From Acetivibrio saccincola (GTDB lineage: Bacteria > Bacillota > Clostridia > Acetivibrionales > Acetivibrionaceae): a stretch of DNA of 64,000 nucleotides. How positions within the stretch are numbered: position 1 is the first letter of the stretch; every line of letters begins with the position of its first letter. The notes beneath the pieces were generated by a model. The model ran no database searches and was not told where the DNA came from. It worked only from the letters and a program-made list of their open reading frames with translations. The stretch spans positions 1,116,001-1,180,000 of the forward strand of contig NZ_CP025197.1 in NCBI RefSeq assembly GCF_002844395.1. Reading direction: 5' to 3'. The position numbers were made by a program, and so were the translations under genes. Below, piece by piece: positions 1-10,300 of the stretch.

Positions 1-1155
1 GAAGCATATCAAAAAAACTGGATTCCAAAAGACGAAGGTCTTAAAAGCAAATTGGAAAATGCAAATGTTAAATGCAAAAACATAATGATACCACAAGGAA
101 AAACAAATGAAGAAATATGGCAAATTTTTAATTTAGTATATGAAAATATAGAAGAAAATGATGAAATATATGTTGATATTACACATTCTTTAAGAAGTAT
201 CCCTGTGGTTTTTATGTCAGTTTTAAATCATGCAAAAATCACAAAGGGATGCCATATAAAAAGGATTTTATATGGTGCATATGAAGTAAAGGAAGAAGAT
301 AACAGATCACCCATTTTTGATTTAATACTATTTGATAAAATTACAGACTGGAGTTTTGGAGTAGATCAACTTATATCAACAGGAGAAAGTGAAAAGTTTT
401 GTTCAGCGGCAGAGGAGACGCTAAAACCTTTAAAATCCCAAACTCAAGGAAAGGATGAATTAGTATCACTAACTGAAAAATGTGCGAAAAAAATAAAGGA
501 GTTTTATACAGATTTAAAGCTGGCACAAGGCAAGCCTATACAAAAAAACGGTGTAGAATTAAAGAATTTGTTAGATGAAATTAAAGAACTCAATAAGGAT
601 GAACGTTTGGAAATAAAGCCATTCTACGATATTCTTGAAAAAATAGAAAATCAAGTAGATTTTTTTGAAGAAAATAATTTGGTGGAAAACATATTGGGAT
701 GTGCCAAATTATGTGTAAAATTTGGTATGTATCAGCAGGCATATACATTCTTATTGGAAAACATTATAAATTATATTTGTTTAGAAGCAGGACTGGATTG
801 GAATAAATTAAAGGACAGGGAAAATGTGGCAAAAGTAATAGGCTTAAAAAATCTTGCAGTGAGAAAAGAAAAAAATTATGAAAAAGGGCAAGAGTCTGGT
901 GATAAAGAAACTAGTGATAAAGAAACAGAACTACAAAATTTAAAAGATAAATTAGGGTTTATAACAGAAGATATAGCAAAGTATTATGACAAATTAGGTC
1001 AATACAGGAATACGCTAAATCATGCCGGATTTAGAGAGAATCCGCTGTCAAAGAAGAAAGTGCTGGATGAAATCAATTCATTTATTAGTGAATTTGAAAA
1101 ACTCTTTTTGGAAAAAGAAATATTAGAAGAGGGAGAAAAAGAGCATGTTTTGTGA
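1..1155 (+). CDS. CARF-HEPN CRISPR ancillary protein, TM1812/Csx2-like, 5'-truncated by window
   Basis: The reading frame is open from base 1, so the N-terminus lies outside the window; a TTG at 52 inside the frame is not the true start. The motif VDITHSLRSIP (about 160-200) is the DxTH signature of the TM1812/DxTHG CRISPR-associated families, whose N-terminal CARF domain senses cyclic oligoadenylate. Near the C-terminus RNTLNH (1006-1023) fits the Rx4H catalytic motif of HEPN ribonucleases. The middle is rich in Lys and Glu and is probably helical. It overlaps the next gene by 11 bases, so the two are translationally linked. By family knowledge it would be an RNase switched on by a type III Cas10 second messenger; no cas10 is visible here, so that link is inference. 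Confidence 0.8.
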   Translation, partial: EAYQKNWIPKDEGLKSKLENANVKCKNIMIPQGKTNEEIWQIFNLVYENIEENDEIYVDITHSLRSIPVVFMSVLNHAKITKGCHIKRILYGAYEVKEEDNRSPIFDLILFDKITDWSFGVDQLISTGESEKFCSAAEETLKPLKSQTQGKDELVSLTEKCAKKIKEFYTDLKLAQGKPIQKNGVELKNLLDEIKELNKDERLEIKPFYDILEKIENQVDFFEENNLVENILGCAKLCVKFGMYQQAYTFLLENIINYICLEAGLDWNKLKDRENVAKVIGLKNLAVRKEKNYEKGQESGDKETSDKETELQNLKDKLGFITEDIAKYYDKLGQYRNTLNHAGFRENPLSKKKVLDEINSFISEFEKLFLEKEILEEGEKEHVL

Positions 1156-2587
1156 GGAACAATTAGCCCAAAAAACAAAAGTATGGAAAGGTATGGAAAG
1201 AAGCACAGATGAGCAAAGAAAATTGGCAGAAGACTACTACAAGTTTGAAATTATGCCTATTGTAATAGACTGTTTTTTGCAAAAATATCAAAAGGAAGAG
1301 CCCTGCGAATCAATGGTGTTAACCCTGGGTACTTCATATGAGCCGCTAGTGCTTTCCATACTTGCACTAAAACCTAAAAAAGTATTAATTCTTTATACAG
1401 AGCAATCATTTCATTTATTAGATGATGTAATAGAGTTTACAAAGTTAAAGCCAACCCAGTACAAAGCTACTGAAGTTGATTCTGAAAGTCCCCTGCAGCT
1501 GTATCAAGAGATAAAGAAAGCATATGAAAGATGGGGAAGACCTGAAGATATTTATGTGGATTTTACAGGCGGTACAAAATCCATGGCTGCCGGATGTGCA
1601 ATGGCAGGTTCGGCAATAGGGGCAAAACTTATATATGTACCAGGAAAGTATCTTACCCATCTCAGAAAACCGGAGCCGGGAACAGAAAAGCTTTTTTATG
1701 TTGATGACCCTTACACTGTTTTTGGGGATATTGAAAGGGAGCAGGCATTTTGTCTTTTTAATGAAATGGACTATATTTCGGCATACAGGATTTTTGATGA
1801 GCTTGAGAAAAAAGTACCCAATTCAAAAGAAGATGATGCTTTTAAATATTTATCCAAGGCATATAGTGGGTGGGACAGCCTTGATATCAGTGAAGCAAAG
1901 ATTAACCTTTCTAAATGCTATGATATAATTTTAAAAAAGGGGAAGCTTGAAAAGAATCTTGTTTTATTACAACATGAACAGAAAATAAAAGATCAGATTG
2001 AGTTTTTGGAAGTATTGGAAAAGCTACATTGCAGGGAAAAAGGGGACAAGGAATTTATATTTAATAATATTGGATATCTAATAGCTAACCTTTATCAAAA
2101 TGCAGTAAGAAGGGAAGCAAAAGAAAGATATGAAATGGCAACACTGCTTTTGTATAGGATTCTTGAAACTATTGAGCAAAAAAGGCTGTGGAATTATGGT
2201 ATTGATACTGAAAATGCAGATTTTTCGAAATTAGGCTATAGTGATGAGGAACTGCGCGAAAAAATAAATGCCATAAGAATAAAGATAAAAGGATTTAACG
2301 AAATAGAGCATTTAGACAAGAAGGTGAGTCTTATGGCAGGATATATACTTCTTGCAGCTATAGGTGATGATATTATAAAGAATAAAAAAACAGCCCAGCT
2401 AAACAGATTAAAACACAAAGTGGATTTAAGAAATAAGAGTATTTTTGCACACGGGTATGAATTTATAGATAAGAAAAAATTTGAAGAATTTAAAGATTTA
2501 GTTGTAGAATATATGAATTTGTTTTTTGAACTTGAAAATATAAATAAGGAAAAAATGCTTTCAGTTTGTGAATTTATCAGATTGTAG
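1145..2587 (+). CDS. CARF-HEPN CRISPR ancillary protein, Cas02710 (TIGR02710) family
   Basis: A protein of 480 residues. The CARF/Rossmann part includes LTLGTSYEPL (about residues 59-68) and VDFTGGTKSM (about 138-147); the DxTGGTKxM signature is typical of the Cas02710 family. The C-terminal part carries RNKSIFAH (codons 2429-2452), an Rx6H HEPN ribonuclease motif. The ATG lies inside the previous gene (11-base overlap), giving a two-gene operon of CARF-HEPN effectors that ends at a strong hairpin terminator. Family knowledge: such proteins are non-specific RNases activated by cyclic oligoadenylates made by Cas10 of type III systems. Inference: it works with the upstream paralogous effector, either on a different activator or as a second layer of the same response. 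Confidence 0.82.
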   Translation: MFCEEQLAQKTKVWKGMERSTDEQRKLAEDYYKFEIMPIVIDCFLQKYQKEEPCESMVLTLGTSYEPLVLSILALKPKKVLILYTEQSFHLLDDVIEFTKLKPTQYKATEVDSESPLQLYQEIKKAYERWGRPEDIYVDFTGGTKSMAAGCAMAGSAIGAKLIYVPGKYLTHLRKPEPGTEKLFYVDDPYTVFGDIEREQAFCLFNEMDYISAYRIFDELEKKVPNSKEDDAFKYLSKAYSGWDSLDISEAKINLSKCYDIILKKGKLEKNLVLLQHEQKIKDQIEFLEVLEKLHCREKGDKEFIFNNIGYLIANLYQNAVRREAKERYEMATLLLYRILETIEQKRLWNYGIDTENADFSKLGYSDEELREKINAIRIKIKGFNEIEHLDKKVSLMAGYILLAAIGDDIIKNKKTAQLNRLKHKVDLRNKSIFAHGYEFIDKKKFEEFKDLVVEYMNLFFELENINKEKMLSVCEFIRL

Positions 2588-2673
2588 GTCTTTGTTAATA
2601 TTGTAATTGTATGTTTTTATAATTATTCCAGGTTTTTTGTCATTTCATAGTATATATTTTTAAGGGATATTTT

Positions 2674-2712
2674 AAAGTTGAAAAAGTTTGCACACTTTTT
2701 CAACTTTTTTTA
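2674..2712 (+). terminator. Rho-independent terminator after the CARF-HEPN operon
   Basis: A perfect 14-bp inverted repeat (2674-2687 with 2694-2707), a 6-nt loop and a T run on the plus strand. It closes the CARF-HEPN operon before the trailer end of the CRISPR array. Confidence 0.8.
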
Positions 2713-2773
2713 AAAATTTTCAAAGTCCAGAGGCGGACAGTATGTCTGCTGTGTGATATTTAGTATAATCCAT

Positions 2774-2794
2774 CTACCTCACCAGGTGGGGTAG
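2774..2794. repeat. Short inverted repeat between terminator and array trailer
   Basis: Two 10-nt arms (2774-2783 and 2785-2794) pair with one mismatch around a minimal loop. On the minus strand, the reading direction of the array, it lies just past the last repeat. It could mark the 3' end of the pre-crRNA, but there is no T run, so this is tentative. Confidence 0.35.
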
Positions 2795-3471
2795 AAACAA
2801 GCACATCACATTTCCTCATAGGTACTGTAAAAACACTGGAAACCAAACAGAAAAAATTAGCTGAAAAAGCGTTTCAATTCCTCATAGGTACTGTAAAAAC
2901 TTTTGAACCTATAAGTAAAGATGAATTATTTTCTGGTATGTTTCAATTCCTCATAGGTACTGTAAAAACTCTTTTTTGGTTCGAAATATTCTCGAACCTC
3001 TTTCAGGTTTCAATTCCTCATAGGTACTGTAAAAACTCATGTCAGCGTTTGTTAGTATGAAGTATTCAAGGTTTCAATTCCTCATAGGTACTGTAAAAAC
3101 TTAGTCTTATTGCTATTTTATGTTTTAAATCCATTTGTTTCAATTCCTCATAGGTACTGTTAAAACAAAATATACTATCCAAAAGTTCAAATGAAGCCTC
3201 AGGGTTTCAATTCCTCATAGGTACTGTAAAAACTATTTTATCGATATGTAGCATATAAGTTGGACTTTGTTGTTTCAATTCCTCATAGGTACTGTAAAAA
3301 CCCATAAAAGTAACATTTAATGATTATGTGTGCGACAGTTTCAATTCCTCATAGGTACTGTAAAAACTCTTCTGTGGTCGGATTAAAATCGATGACAATT
3401 TTCAGTTTCAATTCCTCATAGGTACTGTAAAAACTTAGGTATATATATTTTTTTAAGGTCATTAAATCTAA

Positions 3472-3528
3472 GTTTCAATTCCTCATAGGTACTGTAAAAA
3501 CTCAATTCCTCATAGGTACTGTAAAAAC
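3472..3528 (-). repeat. Spacerless junction of two CRISPR repeats
   Basis: A full repeat (3472-3501) is followed directly by a 27-nt copy (3502-3528) missing the first three bases, with no spacer between them. Probably a deletion by recombination or slippage between repeats. Confidence 0.9.
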
Positions 3529-6500
3529 ATGTGACGTACTAGAAATACAAATATGTCCTGACACAGGTTTCAATTCCTCATAGGTACTGTAAAAACAGGT
3601 TCATACTTATCCTCTTTCCATGAGTAACTTTCGTTTCAATTCCTCATAGGTACTGTAAAAACCAGAAGGAGCTACCTCCTTACCTGAAGGATTTAGGTTG
3701 TTTCAATTCCTCATAGGTACTGTAAAAACGACTATAACAAACCATCATCTGTACTTGTCGATGAAGTCGTTTCAATTCCTCATAGGTACTGTAAAAACGG
3801 AGCGTTTCGGCGTAATGATTACCGACAAAGGCAAGTTTCAATTCCTCATAGGTACTGTAAAAACCCCGTTTACAGGTTTATACAACGGCAACAATTTCGA
3901 GAGTTTCAATTCCTCATAGGTACTGTAAAAACACAAGGTTTACATCGTGTGGTGTACAATTAATCACATGTTTCAATTCCTCATAGGTACTGTAAAAACT
4001 AGGTTTTAGGAATACTGTAGAGAGTGCAATTTTAGGTTTCAATTCCTCATAGGTACTGTAAAAACCTTTAATATACCATAAATAAACAAATATACAATAT
4101 ATTGCGTTTCAATTCCTCATAGGTACTGTAAAAACAATAAAACTGGTATTTTATCTAATATAATAGGAGGTAGTTTCAATTCCTCATAGGTACTGTAAAA
4201 ACAAGTTATAGGAGGTTAAAAAATGAAGAAATATCAAGGTTTCAATTCCTCATAGGTACTGTAAAAACCCTGTTGAATGGGTCTGGGCGGAAGATCCTAA
4301 ATAGTTTCAATTCCTCATAGGTACTGTAAAAACCAATTCAAAGAATTTGAGAAAAATGCTTGACAAAATAGTTTCAATTCCTCATAGGTACTGTAAAAAC
4401 GTTTATGATGACGCCCGAGTTTTGGGCAACGCAGTGATGTTTCAATTCCTCATAGGTACTGTAAAAACTTACTTATGATCAAATGTTAGTTTTAAATAAA
4501 AACTTGTTTCAATTCCTCATAGGTACTGTAAAAACGTTAAATTAGGCAACAATGTAAAGTTTTGGCCTAGGTGTTTCAATTCCTCATAGGTACTGTAAAA
4601 ACAATTCGGATATTTTTATGCAAAAAATTAAGTCACAATGTTTCAATTCCTCATAGGTACTGTAAAAACCAGAATGCCTCGCACGGTTTCATGAAAAAAC
4701 GTGCGGAGTTTCAATTCCTCATAGGTACTGTAAAAACTACAATTTTAACTGTTACATTCCCTTTGTAGGATTTGTTTCAATTCCTCATAGGTACTGTAAA
4801 AACTGAAAATTCAAACGAACTACAATTTTAAGCATGAGGAGTTTCAATTCCTCATAGGTACTGTAAAAACGTACTTTCACCTCAACGACGTTTAGAAGTT
4901 TATTTAAGTTTCAATTCCTCATAGGTACTGTAAAAACAAACCGAATGAAATGGGAAGTGGGTAGAGACATTTAGTTTCAATTCCTCATAGGTACTGTAAA
5001 AACTCGGAACCCCCATAAGTCCGGCATTTTCAATTATGCGTTTCAATTCCTCATAGGTACTGTAAAAACGTTCAGACACTTAGAAGATTGGCTCAAATTC
5101 AAATAGTTTCAATTCCTCATAGGTACTGTAAAAACAAGTCTTTCAGGAAGTTTTTTATGATTTGGCTATAAGTTTCAATTCCTCATAGGTACTGTAAAAA
5201 CACACGATGTAACCGCAAAGGATTTTATGGACACACTTGGTTTCAATTCCTCATAGGTACTGTAAAAACCCTATGTTTTGGGCCAATGGGCGGATAGTTT
5301 TTATGCTGTTTCAATTCCTCATAGGTACTGTAAAAACGCCCTGCAAAACCCACTTTTGAGAAAACAATTATAAGTTTCAATTCCTCATAGGTACTGTAAA
5401 AACGTACATCTCAAGTATTTGGTAGGGTGGCAAAACCAAGTTTCAATTCCTCATAGGTACTGTAAAAACATATACTGATTTACCGTATTTGTAACTATCA
5501 TTCTTAGTTTCAATTCCTCATAGGTACTGTAAAAACAAAATATGAAAGGAATGATAAAAAATGTTAAGAACGGCGTTTCAATTCCTCATAGGTACTGTAA
5601 AAACCGTATGATGATTTAGTTTTTGTATGTGCTGGTGGTTGTTTCAATTCCTCATAGGTACTGTAAAAACATGATATTTCAGTACAAGCTGGAGTGAATC
5701 CTGCTGGTTTCAATTCCTCATAGGTACTGTAAAAACAATAACGTGTTATATATTCACCTTTACTTTTAAAAGTTTCAATTCCTCATAGGTACTGTAAAAA
5801 CTCATTCCTGTTGATTCTAGTTTTTCAACTATTTTTTCGTTTCAATTCCTCATAGGTACTGTAAAAACAAATGCCAGATTTTAAATTATTTTAAGGAGGA
5901 ATCTTAGTTTCAATTCCTCATAGGTACTGTAAAAACTGGAATCCATCCATTTCAAAACTGTCACCTTTCACAGCGTTTCAATTCCTCATAGGTACTGTAA
6001 AAACACATTGTGAATCATTATTTGAGCTGTTGGAGACATCAGTTTCAATTCCTCATAGGTACTGTAAAAACAAAATGAACATTGAAAATTTAATTAACAA
6101 GGAGGTTGTTTCAATTCCTCATAGGTACTGTAAAAACAGTAAAAAAATCAGATATAAATAATCTGATAAATCACGTTTCAATTCCTCATAGGTACTGTAA
6201 AAACATTATAACAGCTACAGGCTCTACTTTTGCTTTTATCTGTTTCAATTCCTCATAGGTACTGTAAAAACTTTCTTTTTAGTGGTTCATAGTTACCTAG
6301 TACCTTGTTTCAATTCCTCATAGGTACTGTAAAAACGTATAACACGTTACCGTTACCGTGTCAACACTTTTTTGTTTCAATTCCTCATAGGTACTGTAAA
6401 AACAAATATCAGCTCCCATGTGGCACCATGGTCTTTAGAGTTTCAATTCCTCATAGGTACTGTAAAAACACCACCTTTTTAGGCATAGAACAAGCACCTA

Positions 6501-6737
6501 CCTAAGGTTTCAATTCCTCATAGGTACTGTAAAAACCTATATTTCCAACATGTCCACTTATTCACTATATAATGTTTCAATTCCTCATAGGTACTGTAAA
6601 AACTATCCACAAATAAACTGTTCACCCATTCCCGCCGTGTGTTTCAATTCCTCATAGGTACTGTAAAAACATGAGATTTAGCGTTAATATCACCAAAGAA
6701 GACTTATGTTTCAATTCCTCATAGGTACTGTAAAAAC

Positions 6738-6841
6738 CTTTCTTTTTCGTCTTCTTCTGAATTCTCTCTATATCGTTTCAATTCCTCATAGGTACTGTAA
6801 AAACCCTTCTTTTTTGTCTTCTTCTGAATTCTCTCTATATC
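6738..6841 (-). repeat. Adjacent near-identical spacers
   Basis: Spacers 6738-6774 and 6805-6841 are both 37 nt and differ at only two positions (the 2nd and 11th base), separated by one repeat. Confidence 0.95.
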
Positions 6842-7140
6842 GTTTCAATTCCTCATAGGTACTGTAAAAACATAAGTACAAAATGAACATTGAACATTGA
6901 AAATTCAAGTTTCAATTCCTCATAGGTACTGTAAAAACGATGGGTTGAGAAAGAAGAGAACCTTTCCCAAGAAGGAGTTTCAATTCCTCATAGGTACTGT
7001 AAAAACATATGACAGAAATTATAAAATATCTGTTATAGCATTGGTTTCAATTCCTCATAGGTACTGTAAAAACAGAATTGTAAAATTATAACATAACAAA
7101 GCTAATTATAGTTTCAATTCCTCATAGGTACTGTAAAAAC

Positions 7141-7376
7141 AATTCTTATGTCTGATGTTTCAATGGCTATGACATAGTTTCAATTCCTCATAGGTACTGT
7201 AAAAACCATATGTATATCACTTGTCGTAGGCGTCTCTATACGAGTTTCAATTCCTCATAGGTACTGTAAAAACTTAAAAAAAATTATTTTAAGGAGGTTT
7301 GGAATGTGTTGTTTCAATTCCTCATAGGTACTGTAAAAACAATTCTTATGTCTGATGTTTCAATGGCTATGACATA
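7141..7376 (-). repeat. Identical spacer present twice in the array
   Basis: The 36-nt spacer at 7141-7176 recurs without change at 7341-7376, exactly 200 bases later, with two other spacers between. Likely a copying or rearrangement event within the array. Confidence 0.95.
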
Positions 7377-10300
7377 GTTTCAATTCCTCATAGGTACTGT
7401 AAAAACTATTTTCACCGAAACAAATTACTTCATTTATTCTTCTGTTTCAATTCCTCATAGGTACTGTAAAAACGAAGTAGAAAATGAATTAAAATTAGAA
7501 ATGAGTGAAAGTTTCAATTCCTCATAGGTACTGTAAAAACTTATGGAACTATTGCCCATTGCTCTTCCTGTAGTAGTGTTTCAATTCCTCATAGGTACTG
7601 TAAAAACTTTCTTCTGAGAGTTCAACATCTCCAAGATATGCCGGTTTCAATTCCTCATAGGTACTGTAAAAACATTACTAGAAGACTTAAAAGGAGGAAA
7701 ATAGCATGTATGTTTCAATTCCTCATAGGTACTGTAAAAACTTTTTGTCATTAAAACCATCTCCTTATTCGATTATTGTTTCAATTCCTCATAGGTACTG
7801 TAAAAACAATGGTACAGAATGGAAGTCTCCCATTTGGAGATCATGTTTCAATTCCTCATAGGTACTGTAAAAACAAATGGGATCTGTTCAAAGAATATAA
7901 CCGACAAGATGGTTTCAATTCCTCATAGGTACTGTAAAAACTCACTTGCTTAGCTGTAGTTTTGATTTCAGTACCATGTTTCAATTCCTCATAGGTACTG
8001 TAAAAACGTGACATTAAACTGTACATATATTAGCGACTTAGAATGTTTCAATTCCTCATAGGTACTGTAAAAACTTGTTTGCCATTAAAATCACCTCTAT
8101 GAGATTTTATTGTTTCAATTCCTCATAGGTACTGTAAAAACAAAGACAAGAACAAAAAAGCACCTGTAAAATTTCTTACGTTTCAATTCCTCATAGGTAC
8201 TGTAAAAACTCTTTTCGGTATTTTTTCTTTTACATCATATTCCCTGTTTCAATTCCTCATAGGTACTGTAAAAACTTAATTAAATAGTATGGAGGCGATA
8301 TAATGTTTAAGAGTTTCAATTCCTCATAGGTACTGTAAAAACTTGCCTATGAATGTTATAACCCCGATATTTGCATGTTTCAATTCCTCATAGGTACTGT
8401 AAAAACGCTTTTGACATGTTACCAGCTCCTTATTCGATTATTGTTTCAATTCCTCATAGGTACTGTAAAAACTGTAAACATCTTTACCATTAACCCCTTT
8501 TTGTTTAGGTTTCAATTCCTCATAGGTACTGTAAAAACACGGATCCTCCCTTAAAAAAATGCTAGCTCGTGGCCGTTTCAATTCCTCATAGGTACTGTAA
8601 AAACATTGTACTTGTCGTGAATGTGAATTTTGTTTTCCTCAGTTTCAATTCCTCATAGGTACTGTAAAAACTTGTTTCTTTGCACATCCCAAGTTTTTGG
8701 GCGTGTCGGTTTCAATTCCTCATAGGTACTGTAAAAACTTTCATTGATAAACAGACACTGATAAATATTCTTTGTTTCAATTCCTCATAGGTACTGTAAA
8801 AACAATCAAGAATTTGAAAATATAGAAATTAGAGAATTCGTTTCAATTCCTCATAGGTACTGTAAAAACGTTCTTACGGAGTAGGTGGTTTAATTGGGCG
8901 TGCTGCGTTTCAATTCCTCATAGGTACTGTAAAAACGAAGACGAAAAAGAACTGAAGTTACAGGGCTATATAAGTTTCAATTCCTCATAGGTACTGTAAA
9001 AACTTAAATTTTATCATGTAAACATCGAAAAAATGGACTGTTTCAATTCCTCATAGGTACTGTAAAAACTTAAAGTCAATACCTTTTTACAAAAAAAATA
9101 TTAAAGTTTCAATTCCTCATAGGTACTGTAAAAACAGTTACTCTAAACTGTACATATATTAGTGAACACGAATGTTTCAATTCCTCATAGGTACTGTAAA
9201 AACGTAGTATATTCAGGGATGAAGAAGGTAATTATGTGTTTCAATTCCTCATAGGTACTGTAAAAACAACGGTTTGCGCCAGGGGTTTGGGGGTGGCAGA
9301 CCCCGTTTCAATTCCTCATAGGTACTGTAAAAACTCAAAAACAGAATAAATAAACTCAAACTGCCAAAGAGGTTTCAATTCCTCATAGGTACTGTAAAAA
9401 CTGTTGATGGTTTGTTGGAGATTAAGAATATCATTTCGTTTCAATTCCTCATAGGTACTGTAAAAACAAGAACAACCCAAAGAAGAAAATCTTTGTCCAA
9501 ATTGGTTTCAATTCCTCATAGGTACTGTAAAAACAGGATTTGTAGGGCGGAGAGGTAGCTCAGGAACAGTGTTTCAATTCCTCATAGGTACTGTAAAAAC
9601 TTACAACAAATAATAAGGAAATTGAAGTTGTTTATGTGTTTCAATTCCTCATAGGTACTGTAAAAACTGAGCCGTCACTAGTTGGTAAAAAGTTGTATTG
9701 ATAGTTTCAATTCCTCATAGGTACTGTAAAAACACACATAAAATGGGTTTTGTATCATACCAGACTCGCATGTTTCAATTCCTCATAGGTACTGTAAAAA
9801 CAGGTTATAATGGTCTATAGCAACGTCATGTATATGGGTTTCAATTCCTCATAGGTACTGTAAAAACCAAGCAATATTCACAATTTTAAATGTAGCTTAC
9901 GGATGTTTCAATTCCTCATAGGTACTGTAAAAACTTAATAATTTATACGTAAAGTCTAACACTTTACGCGTTTCAATTCCTCATAGGTACTGTAAAAACC
10001 ATTTTGAATATTTGAGTTATGAAAAGTAATTTTTATGTTTCAATTCCTCATAGGTACTGTAAAAACTCGATGAACTGTCATGTTTTGTTTATCCGGTTGA
10101 CGTTTCAATTCCTCATAGGTACTGTAAAAACAAGCCAAAGAGTTCAATGGTCAAAGGGTAGTAACATTGTTTCAATTCCTCATAGGTACTGTAAAAACAA
10201 GCCGTATTTACAGTAATACATACTGCTTATGGTAGTTTCAATTCCTCATAGGTACTGTAAAAACAATAGTGTACAATTAAAGTATAAGTTAGAAATATTT

